From the NCBI GenBank assembly GCA_022495995.1, contig JAFEMH010002325.1, forward strand, positions 124,001-188,000: a stretch of DNA of 64,000 nucleotides. Reading direction: 5' to 3'. Origin of the DNA: Adenophora triphylla var. japonica (Eukaryota > Streptophyta > Magnoliopsida > Asterales > Campanulaceae). The notes beneath the pieces are model-generated. The model was given only the letters and a program-made list of their open reading frames with translations, was not told the origin of the DNA and did no database searches. How positions within the stretch are numbered: the first letter of the stretch is position 1; the number at the start of each line of letters is the position of its first letter. Below, one piece after another: positions 9,201 to 18,636 of this stretch. The position numbers and the translations under genes were made by a program.

Positions 9201-11881
9201 AGGTTAGTAATGGAAAGGAAAATAGGTTGTTAAAATTTATGAATAGTCAAGTGGGACTTTCATTATGGGACTGAGGGAGTATGATATACATGCCAAATTT
9301 TGTTTAGTGAGCTCCATTATTCCCTCAAGTTTGTTTGTGATGAGAGAAATGGAGGTATTTTCTTGCAATGATTATTTGGAAAGTTTTACGCTGGCGGATG
9401 AGATCAAATTTCCTTGATTATTTTTTACTGAGTAAAAAAATTCTTATTTAGCTACGTGAACAGCAGCAAGTACTAACAGTCCATCTCTTTGACGGAGTTT
9501 ACTGTTTCCATATCTTGTTGCATTTAGTTTTTTTTTTTTAATTGTTTTTGTTGCTTCTAAAAGAATTAATACCTTGTTGCTTCTTGTCTTACTGCCTGTC
9601 AAAATATGTAAACCATCTTCCTGGGGTGCATGTTATTTCCCTTCAGTTTACTCCATTCCCTTATCTCATGATTCCCCCTCCTGATGAGACAAATATATGT
9701 GGGGCATTTACCATATATTCTCTCAAACTTACTAATTTTACCTCTTAAAACAAGGAATATTTTATCTAACCATATAGTCCCTAGCTTAATAAGTACACTC
9801 TCCTTCTCATTTTACAAAGTCTACACTCATATCATTTTATTAAGTTCACCCTTTTTATCAGTTTACTTTCTTTGCAATCATTATCACCTTAGGTTACCCC
9901 TCCCCATCTTCTCCGATCAACAACTCCAACAACCCCCAAATCGGACGATTTTTTTTTTTTTTACTCCGACGACCTCTCTGGCGACCAGACAATTGAGAAC
10001 TTATCAGTAAGTTCTCAGTTGTCAACTAAACTACTAAAAACGCGATCAACTCCGGCGACCAAACAACTGAGAACTTATCAGTAAGTTCTCAGTTGTCAAT
10101 TAAATTACTAATAACACGATCAACTCCGTCGTTCAAACAACTGAGAATTTATCAGTAAGTTCTCAGTTGTCAATTAAACTACTAAAAAAACGATCAACTC
10201 CGACGTTCAAACAACTGATAACTTATCAGTAAATTCTCAGTTGTCAACTTAACTACTAAAAATGCGATCAACTACGGCGACCAAACAACTGAGAACTTAA
10301 CTTATCAGTAAGTTCTTAGTTGTCAACTAAACTACTAAGAACACGATCAGCTTCGGCGACAACCAACTTCGGGGACTAAACAACTGAGAACTTATCAGTA
10401 AGTTCTCAGTTGTCAACTAAACTACTAAAAACACGATCAACTCCGGTGACCACCAGATACAGCGACTAAACAACTGAGAAATTATCAGTAAGTTGTCGGT
10501 TGTCAACTAAACTACCAAGAACACGATCAACTTCGGTGACTAACAACTACGGCGATCAAACAACTGAAAACTTATTAGCAGATTCAAGCAATTAATTTCT
10601 TCGTCTTCAATTATTAAAATTTGAATTTGCACTAAACTAGTTCAGTTTAATCAAGCAAACTAAAGTAAAATACATCAATGGAGATCGAACCAAACAGATC
10701 AAAGACAACACAAAATTCGCAATTCAAAGGGGTGGCGTACAAGGAAAAAAGAGCTTGTAGGCAAAGACGATATTGTGTAGAAAGCGCAAACTAAAGTAAA
10801 ATACATTAATGGAGATCGAACCAAACAGATCAAAGACAACACAAAATTCGCAATTCAAAGGGGTGGCGTACAAGGAAAAAAGAGCTTGTAGGCAAAGACG
10901 ATATTGTGTAGAAAGCATAGATCTAGCAACTGAAGATACGGAGCTTGAATTCCGACTATGACTGTTGGATCCTTCGTGATGAGCGTGGTTTGACGGAGAT
11001 AAAGACGACGCCATAGTCGTTGATTGCGAACTATACGAACTACGAAAAGGCGGCTTAAACAATCCCCATACTTTACCGTCCAACGGTGGCTTTTCATTGG
11101 CGATTGCCATGGCGTTGGATTTTGAGGGGATTTCATCGACGTCATTTTCCAAAACCTTTGAATCTGTTTTTATGCCGCGGGATTGGAGTGACCGCCGGAT
11201 AACAATGGGGGATTCGGTCTTCTGTTTCTTCGCTGGGGAGAGATGGAGTTGGGGGAGACCGTCACCGGAAGTTGTGGTGACGGGAGAGAGATGGAGTAGA
11301 GAGAGAGAGTGTGATGTGGAGAGGGGTGTAGTTATTCCATTTAAAGATATTATAAATGGAGTGAGGGATTATATGGTTAATTTATTTTTAGAGTAGGATT
11401 AGAAGGTAGAATTGATGATTTCATTCTTAGGTTGAAGTTTTGATTAGAATGAGTGCGTAGGACGTATTTTTCTCAATATATGCATATGAAATGTAACTGG
11501 TTTTAGTATTAACCACGGATACCTATATATATATATATATTTTTTTTTAAACTTGTTTATTTCTTTTACAATATACTTTGTGATTCGACCAATCGCAATC
11601 TTGATTTTCAAAATGGAATCTTTACCCAGAACATCTTAAAAAGGACTTAAGGATTTTGCGTGCAAATCTGTATTCAACTGCCATCCATACATTTTTCCAG
11701 ATCTATCAAACTTATTCGGCTTAATTGTTGAGGCCTGCATAGTAATCCAAGTTTTCAACTTTGAAAAGAATTGTAGTCCGTATTAGTTATTGTTTGGCAA
11801 CTTGTAAGTTTATTTTTTGGTTTGTTTTGCAGTACACCTAGTGAAGTAACAGAGAGGATCTTGAAAGGGAGAATGGACTGA
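229..11881 (+). CDS. PBC1: 20S proteasome subunit beta type-3 (PBC), seven exons
   Basis: Encodes beta3, a non-catalytic subunit of the beta ring of the 20S proteasome core in cytosol and nucleus. Coding exons are 229-234, 358-539, 673-780, 5514-5603, 6365-6449, 8601-8695 and 11833-11881. All introns are GT-AG and the phases join exactly to 615 bp (204 aa plus stop), the usual length of plant beta3. Visible family blocks are [98 protein letters not shown] and the C-terminus ERILKGRMD. There is no propeptide and no N-terminal catalytic Thr, as known for beta3. The start is ATG TCG at 229, immediately before gtaagt; an ATG at 352 lies in the intron's 3' end and would replace the conserved MS with MQ. 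Introns 3, 5 and 6 are large because of transposons, but no exon is damaged, so the gene looks functional. Confidence 0.96.
993..1542. mobile_element. hAT-type non-autonomous element in proteasome intron 3
   Basis: Terminal inverted repeats are CATAGTTGTCAAAGGCG at the left and its near-complement CGCCTTTGACAACTATA at the right. An 8-bp target duplication, GTTCAAAC (985-992) and GTCCAAAC (1543-1550), matches at 7 of 8 bases. The ends are rich in GGCGAGG/AAGGCGGGCG sub-repeats and the centre is AT-rich. There is no coding capacity. The 8-bp TSD points to hAT. Confidence 0.8.
1551..2206. other. Intron 3 sequence, no feature seen
   Basis: AT-rich intronic DNA with a long T run near 1768-1791. 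No ORF, RNA gene or repeat boundary was recognised. Confidence 0.5.
2209..2507. mobile_element. Stowaway-type MITE
   Basis: It begins CTCCCTCCGTCCC and ends GGGACTGAGGGAG, flanked by TA at 2207-2208 and 2508-2509 (Tc1/mariner-type TSD). Both ends continue inward with AAAGCTTCA or its complement. Inside is a degenerate direct repeat around aagtggggYccRcaattta. Confidence 0.85.
3054..3892. mobile_element. Mutator-type fold-back MITE with about 240-bp inverted repeats
   Basis: A perfect 9-bp duplication, CCTTATAAA, lies at 3045-3053 and 3893-3901. The outer ends are TGCCAAAATAC and GTATTTTGGCC. The arms (about 3054-3290 and 3655-3892) are inverted copies that share CCCTCCCAAAGTATC, GGTACCTAAATTT, AAAAGTTAACGAAA and GATGACAAATGGGCTAGTTT. 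The loop is a very AT-rich 360 bp. The 9-bp TSD and long TIRs indicate a non-autonomous MULE. The short ORF at 2970-3221 is incidental. Confidence 0.88.
3902..5071. other. Intron 3 remainder, no gene seen
   Basis: AT-rich intronic sequence. The only structure noted is a short TATA/CATA microsatellite near 4478-4506. Confidence 0.5.
5074..5320. mobile_element. Stowaway-type MITE
   Basis: Flanked by TA (5072-5073, 5321-5322). The left end CTCCCTCTGTCCCATAATAA pairs with the right end, which reads ATTTATTCTGGGACAcatgg before GAGTGAG. The element is nearly palindromic throughout and non-coding. Confidence 0.85.
6561..6784. mobile_element. Degenerate Stowaway-like MITE in intron 5
   Basis: The left end CTCCATCTGTCCCCTAAA pairs imperfectly with the right end TTATTTAGGAGGGAGGGAG, between possible TA duplications. 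It is older or more decayed than the other Stowaway copies here. Confidence 0.6.
6785..8600. other. Intron 5 remainder, nothing recognised
   Basis: AT-rich intron sequence up to the acceptor before exon 6. Short ORFs on the - strand (6877-7101, 7335-7595) have no recognisable domain and are not supported as genes. Confidence 0.5.
8823..8875. repeat. Possible retroposon 3'-tail fragment
   Basis: An (ACA)n-like start is followed by cccaaaattatttggggt and cggctaagatgaa. This recalls a motif widespread in plant SINE or LINE tails. No TSD or promoter boxes were found, so it is a fragment at best. Confidence 0.35.
9012..9279. mobile_element. Stowaway-type MITE in intron 6
   Basis: TA duplications lie at 9010-9011 and 9280-9281. 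The left end is CTCCCTCCATCCTGTAAAG and the right end ATTATGGGACTGAGGGAG. Non-coding. Confidence 0.82.
9988..10580. repeat. Hairpin-containing tandem repeat, about 8 units
   Basis: Units start at about 9990, 10064, 10138, 10212 and 10286 (74-bp period), then 10381, 10471 and 10561 (90-95-bp period). Each carries an inverted repeat: AACTGAGAACTTA, the loop TCAG, then TAAGTTCTCAGTT. Between the hairpins is a spacer with 'aactactaaaaac' and 'cgatcaactccggcgac'. The later, longer units contain an extra 'cggcgac' segment. The last unit is decayed. Confidence 0.9.
10655..10916. repeat. 131-bp tandem duplication
   Basis: Copies at 10655-10785 and 10786-10916 are identical except for about one base (catcaatg versus cattaatg). 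The duplicated segment includes the start of the captured MSP-domain coding region on the - strand. Confidence 0.92.
10860..11110 (-). pseudogene. Captured 5' fragment of a plant VAP (vesicle-associated, MSP-domain) gene
   Basis: From ATG at 11110 the - strand reads [20 protein letters not shown] followed by PFR, then a Ser/His/Asn-rich linker and [11 protein letters not shown]. This resembles the N-terminus of plant VAP4-type proteins (DGKVWGxFKLPFR, then SSVAKSLL). After a frame change the sequence [10 protein letters not shown] at about 10855-10880 recalls the beginning of the MSP domain (NKLYFPYEPG). The rest of the MSP domain is missing and a second copy of its start lies in the 131-bp duplication. 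It therefore looks like a transduplicated first exon, not a working gene. Homology is recalled from family knowledge; a protein search would settle it. Confidence 0.6.
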
Positions 11882-12795
11882 GCTTTTCTTCAGAAAACTA
11901 CATACCTTAGCCTGCATACAGTACTGTCATGCCATAGCTTTCATATGCAGATGTAATCGTAAAACTTGAATGGCTCCGCTAGCCGATTGGGATTTATATT
12001 TCATGTTTTAAGTTGAATATCATATTTACGCTTTTAATTTGAAAATCTGTATTGTTCCGGCTTTCCATATTCCTCTATGAAATATTGAGTCATATCTTCT
12101 ATTTTTTTTTCCTTCTAAAATGAGCTTGACATTATATATAATACCTGCAGCTGTGACTGTATTTCTGCTTGGCCTTTTCATTTTTGAAGGAACGAATATA
12201 GCTTGACATTACCACCCTGGCCAGTGTCTGGGCCTTGGGTCCTCCAAGCACAGGACCACTTCGGAGCTTGAAATATTTTGTGAAGCCCTTTTGTATTTTG
12301 CTACAAGAGAGTTGGTTTGGGCCAGATGTTGATATAGTGGGCCTAAGGCAGGCCATTAAGTCCATTTGCAGGATATACTTTTCATTTATTATACTCATCC
12401 CCGAGGGAGAAATTCATTCTTGCTTTCGCAAGACCTCAATCTTGCATCTGACAATGCGTCTTTATCGGTCCTAAAAAGTACGTACGGGAGAGTAATTAAA
12501 TTTAATAGAAAAAGATTGGATTTGGGACTCGGGTCGGATGGCAACCCGATGATTTTGGTGCGGGAGGTGCTGTATTGTTATCAACTTCGTTTTTACGTGT
12601 AAAGTGTAAAGTGACTTTCGAAAAATGATTTTTTGTAAAATGTTTTTCTGAAAAACGAAAAGTTTTTTCGAAAAATAACATAAACCTGTTTTCATATTTT
12701 TTAAAGACATTTTAATTTTGCCACATATTAATATTAAAGAACAAAAAAAATATTACAAACTGAAATTGGCCACTGAATCTAGAAAGGGTGTTTTC
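11882..12795. other. 3' UTR of the proteasome gene and downstream spacer
   Basis: The proteasome 3' UTR probably covers the first 200 bp or so. Around 12600-12720 is a TTTTCGAAAAA-rich stretch resembling the repeat at 26066-26560. No gene was recognised; short ORFs on both strands overlap each other and look random. Confidence 0.5.
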
Positions 12796-12811
12796 AAAGT
12801 GTTACTGAAAC

Positions 12812-13148
12812 ACCTAATGGGCCATGGCCCAATGGTATCTTGGGTGGCTTTTCGTAGGGGAGGTCACAGGTTCGATTCCCCCCAAGGGGAATCCTTGTGG
12901 ATTAATTTCTTCCTTGGGTTTCAGGGTCCTTAGGAGCCCCCCGGGCACATCCATTCAGTTAAGGAAGCGACATTGCTGGGCTTGCAACCTCAGTGTGGGG
13001 AGTTCAACTACCGCGTTGTAGGAGGGCTCCCTTGGGGCCAGGAGTATAAGTCTTGCCACCCCTACATTTGGGCATATTCGCGATTTACCTCCGCTAGGAC
13101 ACTGTGGGGCCGGTAGCTAGTGGTCCAGAACCTGGGTATCAAAAAAAA
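12812..13148 (+). mobile_element. tRNA-derived SINE with perfect target duplication
   Basis: A pol III box A-like segment (ggcccaatggtat, about 12826) and a clear box B (GGTTCGATTCC, 12869-12879) lie near the 5' end, and an A tail precedes the 3' edge. The direct repeat AAAGTGTTACTGAAAC flanks both sides (12796-12811 and 13149-13164). The box spacing and the long non-tRNA body mark it as a SINE rather than a tRNA gene. Confidence 0.9.
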
Positions 13149-13232
13149 AAAGTGTTACTGAAACTTCATAATAAAAATATAAATTATCCATCTTTTTAAT
13201 GAATGATCAAAAATTGATAAAATATTATTTAG

Positions 13233-13967
13233 TGAACAGTATAAATCGAGATACGAACATGGGCTTGTCCGAGTTGGGTCCAAATGAATCGGGCCATAAA
13301 CATAATCCAATACACAAGTGTCAGGGCCGAGGTACCTTCCTCGTATGCCGAGGAGCATTCATCTCGGCCTTACATGGACAACGGGTTCCTCATACTTGGC
13401 TCATCATACTCCGAGACATCAAAATAACGAGGAGACAGAATCATTCATCCTGGCATATTCACATGTCGGCCAATCATCAAATGACGAGGAAGCAGAATCA
13501 CGCATCTCGGCTTACTTGCTAAAGCCGAGATAAAACATTCATGCTCCTCGGCTTTCCGGCTAGCAGATCGTACAATCTTATTCAAACAAGGTTTCAACAG
13601 TTATGATCCAATCAGGATTGTAACCACCAACACCAATTCAAGTCAAACAATGACTCCTTAACAGATATAATTCTCTTAGGATTATGTCTTATCTCTTTAC
13701 AAGTTCACTTCAACATGGATTCTATCAATCCATCCTTATAAATACAAGCCGCATGGCTCATTATTTGGTACGTTACTTTTTATCATACAGAAACTCTGTC
13801 AATTTAGTTTCTCATAATCAAATCGTGAACTTACTCTCACGCCGGAGGGCCTTTAGCCGGATCCGCCCCGGCTTAGTTTACGTGTTTTCTCTTATTTTCA
13901 GGCCTTGCAATCTCCGAAGCATCCGAACGCTTGGATTTGGGCTGATTTGACGATTTTGGCATCATCA
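13233..13967 (+). repeat. 5' LTR of Tat copy 1
   Basis: Starts TGAACAGTATAAA and ends GGCATCATCA. A TATA box TATAAATA lies at 13737-13744. The LTR contains clustered CCGAGG/CCTCGG hexamers. Confidence 0.95.
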
Positions 13968-13969
13968 AT

Positions 13970-13987
13970 TGGTTCCATTGCCGGGAA
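13970..13987 (+). promoter_or_regulatory. Primer-binding site, tRNA-Asp-like
   Basis: TGGTTCCATTGCCGGGAA begins two bases after the LTR. It resembles the PBS complementary to tRNA-Asp used by Tat/Athila elements (TGGCGCCGTTGCCGGGGA), with several mismatches. Confidence 0.65.
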
Positions 13988-14306
13988 ATCGATTCAAACA
14001 CCCTTTGTTTGGCCTGAAAAAAACTCGCTAAAAGTCAGTTTGTTTGCCGGAAATTTTCTAAATTTGAACGAAAAATTTCTGGTCCGTTTTGGCTCTGTTC
14101 TTGATTCGCCGGATTCTGCAGAAAATTCGGCCGAAATCTGTAAATTCACGCCTTAAGCAATCTTTTTAGCCGGAAATTTTGGTTTTGGTAAAATCGCAAT
14201 TGTAATACTACCTTAGCATTGGAATTTGCCCCAATTTTGCTTAAAATTGAGATTTGTTGAAAACCCTCATTTTTGGTAAATTTACTGTTACAATTCTTGA
14301 TTTGCA

Positions 14307-16522
14307 ATGGACGGACAATTCACAAGTGTAACTGCTGAGGAACAAACCCAAGTGAATGGGATTAACCAGGATGCCGAGGTACTACCTCCTCCTCCTCCTC
14401 CACCTCAGCCGGACGACCCTCCTCCCCTCGCCATGACTCTACGTTTCATGGGTCAGGCGAATGCCGAGGGAGAGAGAGCTAACCTTCCTCGTCCTACTCG
14501 CCCTCGTGGGAAACGAGTGGGAAGGAGATGACAAAGAAGGCCGATGACGGCCAAGTGGAAGGTACTCAGACCGTTGACCGATGTACTTTGCTGCATAGGC
14601 AAATGGAGACGTTGCAAAGGATGTATGAGACACAGACTGCCCTATTGCAATTGGATCTTGACAATTCCATGGCTGAGTTCATGCTGCCATCAATGGGAAA
14701 CTCTCGTGGAAGGGAGCAAGGTGAGCGACGAGGTGAGCGACGAGCTCCTCCCCTCGAACCTGCTGAACTACCAAAGCAGGCCCTCCGAGAACCTCCCCAT
14801 CCTCGGCATACCAGCCAGAAGAAAGACCAGGTAGTTGACCTGAGAAGCCAATTAACTCCCAGGGAAGAGGAAGTGAACTCACGGGACCTGAGAACGAGAC
14901 TTAGTCTAACCAAGTGTATGTCACCCCCTCATCTCGTCATGGCACCTCGGCGTCCCAGGTCTCCTCGACCACGTCGACCTCGCCCTGATTCACCTCGTCC
15001 CCGTGCTCGTGAATTTGCTCGGCCAAGGACACCTGAACCATACAGAATGATACTTGGTGGCCAAGAGTTAGAACCAAGACGTGATAAAGCACCATCTAAA
15101 CGGCGTGACAGCCATCGAAATGACGGGGAGCACAGTAGGGTGAATGGTCATCCTAAATATAAATCGACCCGTAGCTCCCATCGAAGCACCCACTCTAGCA
15201 GTGACAAGGGAGTAGAAACCAAACAATGGGAACTGTTGAAACAAAGACTAGATGACATGGAGATGGGAAAGAAGTTTGATGATGATGACTTTGACTGGGC
15301 AACTCGTCCGTTCTCCCTGAGGATAACAGCTGCACCACCTAATCCTCACTTTAAGGTCCCAAATTTTGAAAAGTACAACGGAACCACTGACGCAAAGGAC
15401 CATGTGCAAAGTTTTGAACAAACCATGAACCTCCTCACTGTAGCTGATGACATGCTCTGTAAAGCTTTCGCGAGCACCTTCTCCGGAACAGCCTTGACCT
15501 GGTTCCGTGAGCTGAAAAAAGGTTGCATCGATAGCTGGAGAGGCATGAGGAGAATGTTCTTGAATCACTTTGCCACAGCTGGAAGGAGAAAGATGAGACT
15601 GACCGACCTTGCAAATATCGAGCCAGGAAAGGGAGAAACCACCCTCAGTTATTACAACCGATTTCGCAAAATGGCAGACCAAGTAGAGGAGAGCCTCACT
15701 GACAGGGAGGTCATTGTCTGTTTTAACTCTGGATTGAAATCCGGTCCCCTTATTTATGAACTCTCCGCCCGGGAACCTAAGTCCAAGTCTGAATTGTACC
15801 AAGTAGCATACGCCATTGCCATGGCTGAAGATAAAAGCAAGAAAAGGGGATCCGATAAGGCAGAACCAGAAGCGGCAGGCGCTCGCCACGATGACAAGGG
15901 CAATGGTAAGGGTTCCAAGGGGAAGAACAGAACAAGAAGCACAGAGAAACCTGAGGTGTTCACCCCTCTCACCAAACCCATCTCAGAAATCATGCAGTTG
16001 GTGAATCTTCCACCTCCTCGTCCGCTGAGTGATAAACCAAAGTTTCCTCGTGACACCTCTAAATACTGTGATTTCCACAAGGACAATGGGCACACCACTG
16101 ATGGCTGTTGGGCCCTCAAGAAAATGATCCAACGATGGGTCGACGAGGGGAAGCTAGATCGCTATGTCATGAAGAAAGACAACAAGCGAAAGCGAAAGGA
16201 AGAGGAGAGAGAAGATGATGATAAAAGTGAAGACGGAGAACGTAGGCCTCCTAGAGCCAAATTACACATGATCCGTGAAGAAGTGACTTCTACCAGAAAG
16301 CTGAGGGACCAGATCCATGAACTAAGCAAAGTGTACCACGTGCCTGCTTGGATTCATAAGGCGGAAGAGGTCATCAGTTTTTCTCCCAACGAACTGGCAG
16401 GGAGCCGTGCTGCCCGTGAACAACCCTTGGTGATAAAGGGTCGGATTGATAATGTGGAATCGAAAAGATTACTTGTGGACACGGGAGCCTCCCGTGACAT
16501 TCTGTACTATTTCGCTTTCTAA
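14307..16522 (+). pseudogene. Tat gag plus protease N-terminus, broken
   Basis: A 74-codon leader ORF (14307-14531) with a Pro-rich tract ends at a TGA overlapping the ATG of the main ORF (14528-16522), so one frame change is needed. The main ORF has an Arg/Pro-rich N-terminal third and then the retrotransposon gag domain (about residues 270-420, including FEKYNGTTDAKDHVQSFE, TWFRELKKG and ETTLSYYNRF). It also has a Tat-type zinc motif (CDFHKDNGHTTDGC, about residues 514-527) and ends in the aspartic protease site VDTGAS. An in-frame TAA at 16520-16522 cuts the protease just after the active site. Gag forms the particle and the protease matures it. Confidence 0.85.
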
Positions 16523-16525
16523 CAG

Positions 16526-16933
16526 ATGGGATTGAAAGACACTATGCTGGAACCATATTATGGTAGGCTGGAAGGATTCACCAACCATAAGGTTGGAGCT
16601 AAGGGAACTGTGGAACTGGAACTTGAAGTCGGTGAACACCCCTTCCGAGCCAAAGCTACTGTCAATTTTGTAGTCATGGATTTGACTAGTGATTATCATG
16701 CAATCATAGGCATTCCAAGTTAAGCTAAACTTGGGATGGTAGCCTCCCTTCCTCCCCAACGAGTTAAATTTCCCACTCGTGCAGGAATTGAATGTGTGAG
16801 GGCGACCCCCAAAGACTTCTTGGAGCATGTCGTCAAGAGTCGGAAAAAATCTAAAAGCGTGGAGATAGATACCCCGAGGAAAACATCAAAATCTCTAAAT
16901 CTCAAAAAACCACCGAAACTAGCTCCAGAATGA
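16526..16933 (+). pseudogene. Tat protease C-terminal part, interrupted
   Basis: This continues the protease frame after the TAA at 16520. The sequence MGLKDTMLEPYYGRLEGF and VMDLTSDYHAIIGIP is typical of the second half of gypsy aspartic proteases. Another in-frame TAA at 16721-16723 follows, and the frame ends with a TGA overlapping the ATG of the RT ORF at 16930. At least two lesions prevent a continuous polyprotein. Confidence 0.75.
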
Positions 16934-18636
16934 GCTATATCCGTGAGGTGATTGATGATGAGGAAGAGCCTATGGTCCTAGAAATTGCAGATGACCAAGG
17001 CGCAATTTCACCTGTATCTGAGGAAGTACCTATGGTCCAAGAAATTGCAGATGACCAAGGTATAGTTCCGTCCGTCTCCGAGGAAGATCCCATTCTCGTC
17101 AACGGCCAGAAATCGGGGGCCAACCATGACTTGGGAAAGGTCGATCTTCCCGACGTTGATGAACTTATGGAGGAAGAAGGCCTCAACGTGAACGACAATG
17201 AAGGAAGGAGAATTAGAGAAATTATTATCGAGTCTCTGGAATTTCGAGACGATCCTGAAATGAAGCCTGTAGATGAGCTGGAAGAGGTAGTCATCAATCC
17301 TGACTATCCTGAACAAAAAATCAAACTCGGGGGCCAACTATCTCCAGAAGAGAAAGAAAAAATCATCTCCCTCTTGAAAAATAGTCTCGACGTCTTTGCT
17401 TGGAGAGTCGAAGACATGAGAGGGATCAATGAAGAAGTAGCCCTCCACCGCCTGGAAGTTGATCCTTTGGCGAAGACTATCTCCCAGACAAGGAGAAACT
17501 TTGCAAGGGACAAGGAGGAAGCTATTAAAGAAGAGGTGCAGAAATTACTTAGCGCCAGAATTATACGTGAAGTCAAGTACCCCGTTTGGTTGGCCAATGT
17601 AGTAATGGTAAAGAAGCAAAATGGGAAATGGCGTATGTGTATAGACTTCACTGATTTGAACAAGGCCTGCCCCAAGGATAGCTATCCTCTCCCCAGAATT
17701 GACAAGTTGGTCGACTCCATTGCTGGACACCAGACACTCAGTTTCCTAGACGCCTATTCAGGCTACCATCAAATCAAAATGGCGGAAGAGGACATTGAAA
17801 AGACGGCCTTCCAAACACCTGGGGGAAACTACTGCTATATTATGATGCCCTTTGGGCTCAAAAATGCCGGTGCTACATATCAACGCATGGTGAACAAGGT
17901 ATTTGAAGCACAAATAGGTCGCAACATGGAGGCCTATATCGATGACATGGTCATAAAGACCAAGGAGGGCAGTCACGCTCCTGACCTGGAAGAGACAATA
18001 AACAACCTCCGAGCTAATAACATGAAGCTGAATCCAAGCAAGTGCGTATTTGGAGTAACGGAGGGAAAGTTCCTAGGCTTCATGGTATCTCAAAGGGGAA
18101 TAGAGGCCAACCCTAAAATTATTAAGGCGCTCATTGACATGAAAGAACCTACCACCATCAAGGAGGTTCAAAGACTAAACGGAAGAATAGCGGCCCTTGG
18201 AAGATTCATAGCCAAATCCGCCGAAAAATCACTGCCCTTCTTCAAGGTCTTGAAGGGTACCAAGAGCTTCTCCTGGACTCCCGAATGCTCTGAGGCATTC
18301 CTCCGGTTGAAGGAGTACTTGGGTTCCCCTCCCTTGCTCAGCAGTCCGATTACCGGTGAGATGCTGTATGTATTCCTTGCTGCCACTGATCATGCAGTCG
18401 CAGCTGTCCTAGTTCGGAATGAAGATGGAACACAGAAGCCCGTCTACTATGTCTCTAAGGCATTATCAGACGTAGAAAGCAGATACTTTAACGTGGAGAA
18501 GATAGCATACGCACTAGTCATTGCCTCAAGGAAACTACGTGCTTACTTCTCTGTGCATCCTATCACTGTTTATACCAATGGACCATTGAAAAAGATCCTG
18601 CATAAGTTGGATGGCTCCGGACGTCTCCTGAATTGA
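16930..18636 (+). CDS. Tat reverse transcriptase and first RNase H
   Basis: The N-terminal 100 residues are acidic, with a short duplicated segment (VxEIADDQG). The RT domain follows: a conserved entry (LLSARIIREVKYPVWLANVV), then KWRMCIDFTDLNKACPKDSY, FLDAYSGYHQI, MPFGLKNAGATYQR and the catalytic YIDDM box. The RNase H of gypsy type is at about residues 480-560 (AATDHAVAAVLVR). The ORF stops at a TGA (18634-18636) where the family normally has Trp; the same frame continues into the next ORF. It would copy element RNA into DNA. Apart from the terminal stop the RT domain looks complete. Confidence 0.9.
   Translation: MSYIREVIDDEEEPMVLEIADDQGAISPVSEEVPMVQEIADDQGIVPSVSEEDPILVNGQKSGANHDLGKVDLPDVDELMEEEGLNVNDNEGRRIREIIIESLEFRDDPEMKPVDELEEVVINPDYPEQKIKLGGQLSPEEKEKIISLLKNSLDVFAWRVEDMRGINEEVALHRLEVDPLAKTISQTRRNFARDKEEAIKEEVQKLLSARIIREVKYPVWLANVVMVKKQNGKWRMCIDFTDLNKACPKDSYPLPRIDKLVDSIAGHQTLSFLDAYSGYHQIKMAEEDIEKTAFQTPGGNYCYIMMPFGLKNAGATYQRMVNKVFEAQIGRNMEAYIDDMVIKTKEGSHAPDLEETINNLRANNMKLNPSKCVFGVTEGKFLGFMVSQRGIEANPKIIKALIDMKEPTTIKEVQRLNGRIAALGRFIAKSAEKSLPFFKVLKGTKSFSWTPECSEAFLRLKEYLGSPPLLSSPITGEMLYVFLAATDHAVAAVLVRNEDGTQKPVYYVSKALSDVESRYFNVEKIAYALVIASRKLRAYFSVHPITVYTNGPLKKILHKLDGSGRLLN

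Larger units (their letters stand above)
9757..11400. mobile_element. Probable Pack-MULE-like element with captured gene piece (intron 6)
   Basis: The block contains a foreign gene fragment, a hairpin tandem repeat and a 131-bp duplication, all inside one proteasome intron. Weak inverted similarity is visible near the edges: ctaaccatatagtccct (about 9768) against the complement of the right side, ttaaccatataatccct (about 11360-11390). No clean 9-bp TSD was found, so the boundaries and the Mutator assignment are inference. Confidence 0.4.

Noticed and set aside
9988..10580. CRISPR-like array
   Set aside because: Spacers between hairpins are themselves repeated, the genome is a plant, and there are no cas genes. 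It is a simple tandem repeat.
11097..11396. 99-codon ORF on +
   Set aside because: It is largely antisense to the captured VAP fragment and has no domain.
12824..12900. tRNA gene
   Set aside because: Box A and box B are present but there is no cloverleaf or CCA-end stem, and the A tail and TSD show a SINE. The same applies at 50248.
15248..15889. 213-codon ORF on - within Tat gag
   Set aside because: Shadow of the gag frame; no domain, no introns or promoter comparable to the real antisense gene.
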